Origin: Alphaproteobacteria bacterium
Lineage (GTDB): Bacteria; Pseudomonadota; Alphaproteobacteria; Puniceispirillales; Puniceispirillaceae
Direction: 5' to 3'
Assembly (NCBI GenBank): GCA_022425565.1
Contig: JAKMFG010000231.1
Span: 1-10,128 of the forward strand
Length of the DNA: 10,128 nucleotides
The notes under the pieces are model-generated. The model saw only the letters and a list, made by a program, of their open reading frames with translations. It was not told where the DNA came from and did no database searches. Within the stretch, counting starts at the first letter, position 1, and every line of letters starts with the position of its first letter. Position numbers and translations under genes: made by a program. Of this stretch, positions 1 to 5,293 are shown in pieces.

Positions 1-142
1 TGTTCTTTCCACTCCGCCGGACAACGGTCGCTGCCGTGTTCCCCGCCGCCTGTGATGCAAGCGGGATCGCTTTTGTCGGGCAACGACGCCCGGGCTGGGC
101 GGAAAGCAAAAACATACCGCTCTGGAACCCCAAAGCGGATTG
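1..142 (-). other. Possible leftward structured leader or small RNA
   Basis: No convincing gene lies in the first 222 bases. Reading leftward from a promoter-like site at 176-149, the predicted transcript would hold three consecutive hairpins. H1 pairs 130-138 with 117-125 (9 bp, 4-nt loop), H2 pairs 88-92 with 77-81 (5 bp), and H3 pairs 59-64 with 46-51 (6 bp). H1 and H3 each contain one position that is G-U on the minus strand but a C-A mismatch on the plus strand, so the folds are complete only in leftward RNA. An ATG at 115 opens a minus-strand frame to the left edge (starts MFLLSAQPGRRC) with a poor ribosome site and no recognisable family. A GGAG close to the left edge could instead serve a gene starting just outside. 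I do not match the region to a known RNA family. Confidence 0.3.
105..138 (-). terminator. Candidate intrinsic terminator or attenuator, leftward
   Basis: The minus strand forms a 9-bp stem (138-130 with 125-117, one G-U pair) closed by a GGTT loop. A T-rich stretch TATGTTTTTGCTTT follows directly. It lies about 120 bases past the stop of the leftward dehydratase gene and could end that transcript. Because a promoter-like site lies only about 10 bases upstream of the stem, an attenuator in a leader is the alternative reading. Confidence 0.4.
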
Positions 143-148
143 CGCTGG

Positions 149-176
149 AATATACGCCTCGCCGCGCGCCTGTCAA
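149..176 (-). promoter_or_regulatory. Sigma-70-like promoter, leftward
   Basis: On the minus strand a perfect -35 TTGACA (176-171) is followed after 16 bases by TATATT (154-149), five of six matches to TATAAT. Transcription would start near 142 and run off the left edge. It lies downstream of the dehydratase gene, so it would serve a separate leftward gene or RNA. Part of the site could also lie in the trailer of the dehydratase transcript. Confidence 0.45.
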
Positions 177-222
177 GACCGCAATCGCTTTATTGCGCTT
201 GGGTTTCAGGCAGATATCACCA

Positions 223-258
223 CCATTGATCCGGCCATTGATCCGGCCATTGATCCGG
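223..258. repeat. 12-bp direct repeat, three perfect copies
   Basis: The unit CCATTGATCCGG occurs at 223-234, 235-246 and 247-258 with no mismatch. It begins three bases past the TGA (264-262) of the leftward dehydratase gene. Read in that gene's frame beyond the TGA, it would encode PPDQWPDQWPDQWW and then meet another TGA at 219-217. It is one of four such arrays at gene ends in this window. Confidence 0.9.
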
Positions 259-261
259 CGG

Positions 262-1482
262 TCATCCACCGCCGAACGGACCGTGGCGTTTCGGGTCGTG
301 TGGCTCGCTTCCCATTTCCAGATGCAGCTGGTCGCCAGTCCATGGATGGGCCGCCACCACAGCGTCGTCCAGCTCGATCCCGAGGCCCGGGGCGGTTGGC
401 GGAATGATGTAGCCGTCCTCCCACTGAAGCGGCTGTTTCAGCAACGCCGCGTGGAACCCGTCCATCTTGCCGATGGATTCAAGGATCAGAAAATTGGGAA
501 TGCAGGCGGCAAGCTGGATGTTCGCCGCCGCCGCCACCGGCCCGCAATAGAGATGTGGTGCCACCTGTGCATATCTGGTTTCCGCCAGGGCGGCGATCTT
601 CTTGCCCTCGAGAATGCCGCCGGCACGGCCAAGGTCAGGCTGCAGGATGGCTGCCGCGCCCAGATCCAGAACCCGCGCGAATTCGAACTTGCTGCATAGT
701 CGTTCGCCGGTTGCCACCGGAATCGAGGTGCCGGCCGCGACTTTTGCCATTTCCTCGGGCATGTCGGGCGGGCATGGCTCCTCGAACCAAAGCGGGTCGA
801 ACGGCTCCAGCTGCCGTGCCAGGCGCAGGGCGCCGGCGGCGGTAAACTGGCCGTGGGTACCGAACAGCATGTCCGCACGGTCGCCGACAGCGGCGCGAAT
901 CTCGCGGCAGAAAGCCACCGACTGGGCCATGGCCTCGAGATCGGGCATGCGACCGTCATAGACCGTATACTGGCCTGCCGGGTCGAATTTCACGGCGGAG
1001 AATCCTTCCGCGACACGGGCTGCCGCCACCTCGGCGCTGGCATGCGGGTCGTTATAGAACTCTGCCGGATCAACATCTTCCGGCGGGTAGAGATAGGTGT
1101 AGGTCCGCAACCGCTCATTCACCAGCCCACCCAGAAGCGCATATACCGGCCTGTCGAGTGCCTTGCCGACAATATCCCAGCAAGCCATTTCAAGGCCGCT
1201 GACAACCCCCTGTACCGATGTGTCGGGGCGATGGGTGAACCCTGATCCATGCGCCTGACGCCAGAAATGCTCGATCCGATCAGGCGCGCGGCCTTCCAGA
1301 TAGCGGGCAAACATGTCCTCAGCCATCTTGCAGACAATTTCCGGCGCGAAACTGGCGGAATAGATCTCGCCAATGCCGGTGATGCCACAGGCGGTGGTCA
1401 GCCGTACAAAGATGAAATATCGCCCGCCATGGCCAGGCGGCGGTGTTCCGGTGATGAAGGTTTCCAGTGTGTCCAGCCGCAT
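262..1482 (-). CDS. Enolase-superfamily sugar-acid dehydratase (mandelate racemase subgroup)
   Basis: This 406-residue protein has the two-part enolase-superfamily fold: an N-terminal capping domain (about 1-125) and a C-terminal barrel. Members of the galactonate/gluconate dehydratase-like group remove water from sugar acids using a divalent metal and a Lys/His pair. Visible motifs are VKFDP with Lys165 and Asp167 on barrel strand 2, FEEP with metal ligand Glu234, ATGERL with Glu260, QPDLGRAGG at 281-289, and APHLYCGP with the likely acid/base His310. Where galactonate dehydratases carry a metal-binding Asp in an F-D-x-H-G motif, this protein reads FGTHG (207-211), so the usual first ligand is Gly208. 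Residues after about 390 form a short Gly/Pro/His-rich tail ending FGGG. A GGGGAA ribosome site lies 6-7 bases before the ATG. The gene stands alone, so the substrate cannot be inferred; racemase or cycloisomerase activity is possible. Confidence 0.85.
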   Translation of the reverse strand: MRLDTLETFITGTPPPGHGGRYFIFVRLTTACGITGIGEIYSASFAPEIVCKMAEDMFARYLEGRAPDRIEHFWRQAHGSGFTHRPDTSVQGVVSGLEMACWDIVGKALDRPVYALLGGLVNERLRTYTYLYPPEDVDPAEFYNDPHASAEVAAARVAEGFSAVKFDPAGQYTVYDGRMPDLEAMAQSVAFCREIRAAVGDRADMLFGTHGQFTAAGALRLARQLEPFDPLWFEEPCPPDMPEEMAKVAAGTSIPVATGERLCSKFEFARVLDLGAAAILQPDLGRAGGILEGKKIAALAETRYAQVAPHLYCGPVAAAANIQLAACIPNFLILESIGKMDGFHAALLKQPLQWEDGYIIPPTAPGLGIELDDAVVAAHPWTGDQLHLEMGSEPHDPKRHGPFGGG

Positions 1483-1608
1483 GCTGTTGTTCCCCGAGGG
1501 TTGCTGCCATTGTCGTTACCGAATAGCGCTTTCAGGTCCAGACCGGCGATGCGCGCGATTGTGAAGCCGCGCGATGCCTTAACCCCTGCCCATCACACAT
1601 GACCTTGG

Positions 1609-1615
1609 CTATAGT
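1609..1615 (+). promoter_or_regulatory. Possible -10 element for the DM13 gene
   Basis: GCTATAGT contains TATAGT (1610-1615), five of six matches to the -10 consensus, about 65 bases ahead of the ATG at 1682. No good -35 hexamer lies at the right distance. Similar GCTATA cores occur before the chorismate mutase (4512) and, on the other strand, before the ElyC gene, which suggests a shared -10 style. Confidence 0.25.
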
Positions 1616-1681
1616 GCGTCCGGATGCTGGCATAACGTCATGACATCCGCAATTGCGACTTAACCATTGGGACATCTGCCG

Positions 1682-2182
1682 ATGATCAAACCCCTTCTCG
1701 ATTTTGCCCGCCGCCACATCATTCTGTTCGGCACCGCGAAATTTGCTGCCGGCCTCGTGATAGGTTTCGCGCTGGGCGTCTATTTCCTGCCGATCCTGAC
1801 CGAGGAAAAGGGGCTCGACACCGCCGCCCTTGCGCAGCTTGAGGCAAGTGCCGAGCGAAGCGGTACCTTTACCCGCGACCTGCCCGGCTCCGATGCCTTT
1901 CACTGGGGCGAGGGGACGGTCCGCGCCAGCGATGCGCGAATCTGGCTGGAGGGCAGCATTTCGCCGGGACCCGACTACCGGTTGTATCTGACACCGTCAC
2001 TTGCCACCGACGAGGCATCTTTCCTGAAGATCAAGGGCCAGTCGATACAGGTCGACGAGGTCAAGGCTTTCAGCAATTTCAGCCTCGATGTGCCGCCCGG
2101 TATCACGGTTGGCGATTATCCGGCGGTGCTGATATGGTGCGAGGCATTCGGCGAGTTTATTACCGCGGCCGAACTGAACTGA
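1682..2182 (+). CDS. Membrane-anchored DM13-domain protein
   Basis: The 166-residue product has a basic N-terminus (RR at 10-11), one hydrophobic segment at about 16-39, and a DM13-type domain from about 59 to 164. DM13 hallmarks are the GTFT...H..GTVR start (61-81), a predicted beta-rich core with DYRLYL (98-103), and the closing VLIWCEAFGEFITAAEL with its single Cys153. The family is proposed to act in extracytoplasmic redox reactions or electron transfer; the exact role is unknown. The ATG at 1682 follows GGGA (1669-1672) by nine bases; an in-frame TTG at 1667 would add five residues and is less likely. The gene diverges from the dehydratase gene and may share no function with it. Confidence 0.75.
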   Translation: MIKPLLDFARRHIILFGTAKFAAGLVIGFALGVYFLPILTEEKGLDTAALAQLEASAERSGTFTRDLPGSDAFHWGEGTVRASDARIWLEGSISPGPDYRLYLTPSLATDEASFLKIKGQSIQVDEVKAFSNFSLDVPPGITVGDYPAVLIWCEAFGEFITAAELN

Positions 2183-2219
2183 GGCGCGCTGCCCCGTCAA
2201 TGGGGCGTTTCTTCAGTTC
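2176..2219 (+). terminator. Hairpin at the 3' end of the DM13 gene
   Basis: An outer stem pairs GAACTGAGG (2176-2184, which includes the stop codon) with CTTCAGTTC (2211-2219), with one G-U. An inner stem pairs GCCCC (2191-2195) with GGGGC (2202-2206) over a six-base loop. GTTTCTTC follows the inner stem. It fits a weak intrinsic terminator, although the U-tract is poor and the outer stem ends only 22 bases before the next ATG, so it might equally shape that gene's leader. Confidence 0.4.
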
Positions 2220-2241
2220 CGGGCCATCAATCGAGGTTTGT

Positions 2242-3192
2242 ATGACCGTACCAGCCAGCCTGCGCATGCCTGCGCCGGACGCCATCACCCTTGATGACAT
2301 CATCAGGATCTACGAGGCGCTTCGCAACCAGATGCCTGCCGCAACGATGGTGCCGGGCGGTCCGCGCCGCGCCGACAGGCTGGCCGACATCCTGCCACAT
2401 GTCGATGCGCTGGTCCTCGACGGGTTCGGGGTGATCAATATCGGTGGCAGCCTGATCGACGGCATTCTCGAATTTCTCGACGAGGCTGACGCACGCGGCA
2501 TCGCCGTGATGGTGCTGACCAATGGCGCTGGACAGGGCGCTTATGCCAGTTGGCAGAAATATCGGAACTGGGGGCTGAATCTGGCGCATGCGCAGGTGGT
2601 CTCGAGCCGTGATTCGCTCGAGGCGGAACTGCCATCTCTTGCAGGTAGCCATGTGGTGGCTGCGCTGGGTCCCGCCGCGCGCCCCCTTGGTCTCGCGGGA
2701 GAGCTGACCTTCCCGTCCGATGGTGACGGCCTGTTTGATCAGGCGACGGCGTTCGCCTTTCTTGGGTCGGCAGGCTGGACGGAAGATCATCAAAACAGGC
2801 TGGAGCAGGCGCTTGGCAGCGGTGGATGCGAGCTGCTGGTGGCAAATCCCGATATCAGCGCGCCGGTTGAAGGCGGCTTCACGGCCGAGCCCGGATACTG
2901 GGCCGCGCGCGCCGCGCATGCCACCGGCATTGTTCCGCGCTGGTATGGCAAGCCGCACGGGCCGTCTTTTGATCTCGTGCTTGATCGCCTGGCGGCGCAT
3001 TGCGGACGGTCGTTCGACCGCCGCCGCGTGGCCATGATCGGCGACAGCCTTCATACCGATATCCTTGGTGGCGGGGCGGCGGGCATGCAGACCGTGCTGC
3101 TGACCGGCTATGGCCTGTTCGCCGCCGGTGGTGCCGATGATATGATCGACGCCTGCGGCATCACCCCCGACTGGGTGGTCGGGGGATTCTGA
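2242..3192 (+). CDS. HAD-superfamily subfamily IIA (NagD-like) protein
   Basis: The 316-residue product resembles subclass IIA haloacid-dehalogenase hydrolases, which usually hydrolyse phosphate esters of small metabolites. Motif I is VLDGFGVI with presumed nucleophile Asp60, motif II is VLTNGAG (Thr93), motif III is WYGKPHGP (Lys237), and motif IV is MIGDSLHTDILGG (Asp268, Asp273). A cap domain fits between about 100 and 230. The residue two after the nucleophile is Phe62 instead of the usual general acid/base Asp; members of the NagD-like hypothetical group with D-x-W-G at this place share that loss, so catalysis may be changed. An upstream start at 2134 would overlap the DM13 gene; the ATG at 2242 with GAGG five bases before it is preferred. 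folB follows by 26 bases, suggesting co-transcription and perhaps a link to folate precursor dephosphorylation, but that is speculation. Confidence 0.8.
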   Translation: MTVPASLRMPAPDAITLDDIIRIYEALRNQMPAATMVPGGPRRADRLADILPHVDALVLDGFGVINIGGSLIDGILEFLDEADARGIAVMVLTNGAGQGAYASWQKYRNWGLNLAHAQVVSSRDSLEAELPSLAGSHVVAALGPAARPLGLAGELTFPSDGDGLFDQATAFAFLGSAGWTEDHQNRLEQALGSGGCELLVANPDISAPVEGGFTAEPGYWAARAAHATGIVPRWYGKPHGPSFDLVLDRLAAHCGRSFDRRRVAMIGDSLHTDILGGGAAGMQTVLLTGYGLFAAGGADDMIDACGITPDWVVGGF

Positions 3193-3218
3193 AAACCGGA
3201 TACGAGGAGCGATCTCCC

Positions 3219-3572
3219 ATGCCGACACGCCGTTTTTTTCTCGAGGGGCTGGAATGCGCCTGCCGGATCGGCGCCTATGATCATGAAAGGCTGGGTCCGC
3301 AGCGGGTGATCATAGACGCCGAAATCATGCTGGCTGACGGCAGCGAGCCCAAATCTGATTCGCTGGACGAGGCGCTGAATTACGATCTCATCCGCAATGC
3401 CATTCTGGAGATCGTCGGATCGCGCCATTTCGACCTTCAGGAAGCGCTGGCGCGCGAGTTGTATGACGCACTTGGTGCCTTGCCGGGCGTGGCCGCGGTG
3501 CGTGTGCGTACAGCCAAGCCCGACGCCTATGAGGATTGCCGCGAGATCGCCTATGAGCTGTCTGGACTGTGA
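3219..3572 (+). CDS. folB: Dihydroneopterin aldolase
   Basis: FolB converts 7,8-dihydroneopterin to 6-hydroxymethyl-7,8-dihydropterin and glycolaldehyde in folate synthesis, as a cytosolic oligomer. The 117-residue length is normal for the family. Active-site residues fall where expected: Glu23 in IGAYDHERLGPQ, Tyr55 in LNYDLI, Glu75 in LQEALARE, and catalytic Lys100 in TAKPDAY. The start is fixed by GAGGAG (3204-3209) nine bases before the ATG. It follows the HAD gene closely. No folP or folK is present, so folate genes are dispersed here. Confidence 0.92.
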   Translation: MPTRRFFLEGLECACRIGAYDHERLGPQRVIIDAEIMLADGSEPKSDSLDEALNYDLIRNAILEIVGSRHFDLQEALARELYDALGALPGVAAVRVRTAKPDAYEDCREIAYELSGL

Positions 3573-3640
3573 TTCCGTAACTCCCGTCCTGTGCTAGGCT
3601 GGGTCAATACCAGACTGGAATGGCCATCAGGGGCAGCTGA

Positions 3641-4408
3641 TTGTTTGAGGATTCTTCCGACTTTCATGATTATTACCGCACACGGCAGGGCCGGCATGTG
3701 GCCATGCGGCTGCGCCGGACTGTTGGCGATTTCTGGAGCCGTGCACCGAATGCCTGCAACGTCGCCATTGGTTATCCGCCGCCCGTGCTGCGTACCGAAG
3801 AGCGACCGCCGGTACTGTCATTCACGCCAATGCGCCTCGGCCCGCGCCCATGGCCGCCAAAGGGCCCGAACCGTGCAGCACTTGTGAATGGCCGGTCCCT
3901 GCCGCTGCAGAATGTGCAACTCGACCGGCTGCTTCTTCTCCATGCACTCGAATTCGACCCCAGCCCCAGCCGCCTGCTTGACGAGTGCTGGCGCGTTCTT
4001 GATGGCGCGGGACGGCTGCTGGTGATGGTGCCGAACCGCAACGGGTTGTGGGCGCGCGCGGAAAAGACTCCGTTTGGCCATGGCAGGCCCTTTTCCCGAG
4101 GCCAGCTTCGCAAGCTTCTCGCCGATCACGGCTTCAAGCCGGTACGCGCGCAGACCGCACTTTTCACGCCGCCGGCGACGCTTGGGCTGTTCCTCAGATT
4201 CGGGCCGCAGATTGAACGAATCGGCAGCAACTGGTCGCCCGGCATTGGCGGCGTGCTGGTGGTCGAGGCGGAAAAGAACCTTTATGCGCCGGCAGGAAAG
4301 ACAAGCCGTGTGAAAAGCCGCACAGCTGTGGTGACCGGCAAACTGTCGCCGCGCCCTTCGGGATCTATAAGCGCCGGGTCCATGGCCGAGCGTACCGAGG
4401 GCAGCTGA
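3641..4408 (+). CDS. SAM-dependent methyltransferase-like protein (class I fold)
   Basis: The 255-residue product resembles an alphaproteobacterial class I methyltransferase-like group. The core runs from about 8 to 215: an N-terminal DFHDYYRTRQGR segment, the presumed SAM loop VAIGYPPPVL (41-50), WPPKGPNRAALV (71-82), DRLLLLHALE (95-104) followed by CWRVLDGAGRLLVMVPNR, and the signature RAEKTPFGHGRPFSRGQL (139-156). The SAM loop has only one glycine, unlike the classical GxGxG, so methyl transfer is not assured. The substrate is unknown. Residues after about 217 form a basic Ser-rich tail with no visible fold. The start is a TTG at 3641 with GGGG about seven bases ahead; it retains the conserved N-terminal segment, which an internal ATG (residue 22) would remove. 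It ends four bases before a tandem repeat array. Confidence 0.7.
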   Translation: MFEDSSDFHDYYRTRQGRHVAMRLRRTVGDFWSRAPNACNVAIGYPPPVLRTEERPPVLSFTPMRLGPRPWPPKGPNRAALVNGRSLPLQNVQLDRLLLLHALEFDPSPSRLLDECWRVLDGAGRLLVMVPNRNGLWARAEKTPFGHGRPFSRGQLRKLLADHGFKPVRAQTALFTPPATLGLFLRFGPQIERIGSNWSPGIGGVLVVEAEKNLYAPAGKTSRVKSRTAVVTGKLSPRPSGSISAGSMAERTEGS

Positions 4409-4412
4409 CCAT

Positions 4413-4460
4413 GGTTCCAAATGGGGTTCCAAATGGGGTTCCAAATGGGGTGGCAAATGG
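4413..4460. repeat. 12-bp direct repeat, three perfect copies plus one variant
   Basis: The unit GGTTCCAAATGG occurs perfectly at 4413-4424, 4425-4436 and 4437-4448; a fourth copy at 4449-4460 differs at two bases (GGTGGCAAATGG). The array begins four bases after the methyltransferase TGA. Read through in that frame it would encode PWFQMGFQMGFQMGWQMGL before TAG at 4466. It produces GGGG runs at 4423, 4435, 4447 and 4459, spaced exactly 12 bases apart. Confidence 0.9.
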
Positions 4461-4511
4461 GGCTGTAGTGGCTCTCCAACGGATTAACTGGCACCGTCCC
4501 CGTCCGGTCTG

Positions 4512-4518
4512 CTATAGA
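4512..4518 (+). promoter_or_regulatory. Possible -10 element for the chorismate mutase-tyrA pair
   Basis: GCTATAGA contains TATAGA (4513-4518), four or five matches to the -10 consensus, about 100 bases before the ATG of the chorismate mutase gene. A CTGGCA at 4488-4493 could be a -35, but the spacing of 19 is long. It lies downstream of the repeat array, so the tyrosine genes could be transcribed separately from the methyltransferase gene. Confidence 0.3.
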
Positions 4519-4532
4519 CGAGGCGTCGGTTA

Positions 4533-4598
4533 ATGGTGGACAAGACCCTCCATACCGGCATCATTCAGGGCATCTGTCCTGATGCGGATTTGTTTTGA
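4533..4598 (+). CDS. Possible 21-residue leader ORF ahead of chorismate mutase
   Basis: ATG at 4533 preceded by GAGG (4520-4523, nine bases away) opens a 21-codon frame ending TGA at 4596-4598, just before the chorismate mutase ATG at 4619. It begins MVDKTLHTGIIQG and ends DADLF. It has a single Phe and no Tyr or Trp, so it does not look like an aromatic-amino-acid attenuation peptide. If transcription starts from the -10 at 4513, the ribosome site would be mostly lost. It is listed because its position and ribosome site fit a leader peptide; it may be chance. Confidence 0.2.
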   Translation: MVDKTLHTGIIQGICPDADLF

Positions 4599-4618
4599 AC
4601 CTGCCTGTTTCGAGCGCG

Positions 4619-5284
4619 ATGACCGATAAACTCAGCGAGCTGCGCCAGACCATCAATCAGCTGGATGATGAAATTCTTGCGCTTGTGCGGCGCCGGATGG
4701 TGCTGGCTGCCGACGTGATTGCAGCAAAGAATGGCGGCGCTGCCTATCGCCCGGGACGTGAGGCTGAGGTGATGGACCGCCTGGTCGCCGCCGCCCCCGA
4801 TCTTCCCGCCCGGCTTGTCGTCAATCTGTGGCGCCAGCTTATGACCGCCAGCACCGCGCTGCAGAATGACAGCATGACCATTGCCGTCCATTGCGACGCC
4901 ATGGCCGTCGCCGGCTGGCATTTCGGCGGCTTCTTCACGACTGTTGGCTGTGACGATCTGGCTTTGGTGAGACAGGCGATGGAAAAAGGTGCGGATATTG
5001 CGCTTGTGCCGGCTGGCTATGAGTCCGAAATGGCCGGCTGGTTGCTTGATGAGCCGGGACTCCATGTCATTGCCCGTACGCCGCCCGTGGCCGGCTCGAC
5101 GCTGGTGCCGGTCTGGATGATCGGGCGCCAGCCTGCTGATCCGGTGGCCGAGGAATGCACGTTGGTGGCGCGTCACGGCACCGGTGGACCGGAACTGGAA
5201 TTGGTTGTAGGGCGCCATGATAGCGCTGCAGAAGACGGTGCGCGGGTGATTGGCGTCATTGCCAGCAACAGCAAGACAGACTAG
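4619..5284 (+). CDS. Chorismate mutase (AroQ type) with extra C-terminal domain
   Basis: Chorismate mutase converts chorismate to prephenate, the first step toward Phe and Tyr. Residues 1-85 form the all-helical AroQ domain. Likely active-site residues are Arg9, one of Arg24-26, Lys37, Arg47 and Glu48 in RPGREAEV, Ser78 and Gln82 in LMTASTALQ. Residues 86-221 form a second region (MTIAVHCDAM onward, with ADIALVPAGYES and VPVWMIGRQ) that loosely recalls the prephenate dehydratase fold but lacks a recognisable catalytic motif. Related alphaproteobacterial proteins are, from memory, longer (about 280 residues), so the tail appears shortened. The ATG at 4619 is chosen because the mutase helix starts at once; a TTG at 4595 would add eight residues. 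The gene ends nine bases before tyrA, so product could be passed straight to the next enzyme of the pathway. Confidence 0.8.
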   Translation: MTDKLSELRQTINQLDDEILALVRRRMVLAADVIAAKNGGAAYRPGREAEVMDRLVAAAPDLPARLVVNLWRQLMTASTALQNDSMTIAVHCDAMAVAGWHFGGFFTTVGCDDLALVRQAMEKGADIALVPAGYESEMAGWLLDEPGLHVIARTPPVAGSTLVPVWMIGRQPADPVAEECTLVARHGTGGPELELVVGRHDSAAEDGARVIGVIASNSKTD

Positions 5285-5293
5285 AAGCGTGTC

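Noticed and set aside
105..142. tRNA in the leftward region, suggested by GGGTTCCAGAG
   Set aside because: The GGTTC lies in a simple hairpin loop with no acceptor, D or anticodon arms.
223..258. CRISPR-like or iteron origin reading of the repeats
   Set aside because: Units are 12 bp with no spacers, each array has a different sequence, and no rep or cas gene is present.
206..424. Minus-strand ORF ending with SMAG repeats
   Set aside because: Out-of-frame reading of the dehydratase 3' end and its 12-bp array.
52..699. 215-residue plus-strand ORF opposite the dehydratase
   Set aside because: It overlaps the well-supported enolase-superfamily frame on the other strand and contains no recognisable domain; high GC content leaves long antisense frames open.
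2227..3228. 333-residue minus-strand ORF opposite the HAD gene
   Set aside because: Covers the HAD frame almost exactly; the plus frame has all four HAD motifs while this one is rich in Arg/His/Gly without domain signs.
3818..4494. Minus-strand ORFs starting with HLEP or IWNP repeats
   Set aside because: The repetitive starts are the 12-bp array read backwards; the rest is antisense to the methyltransferase gene.
4488..4505. TGGCAC as a sigma-54 -24 element
   Set aside because: No TTGC-type -12 element follows at the required distance.
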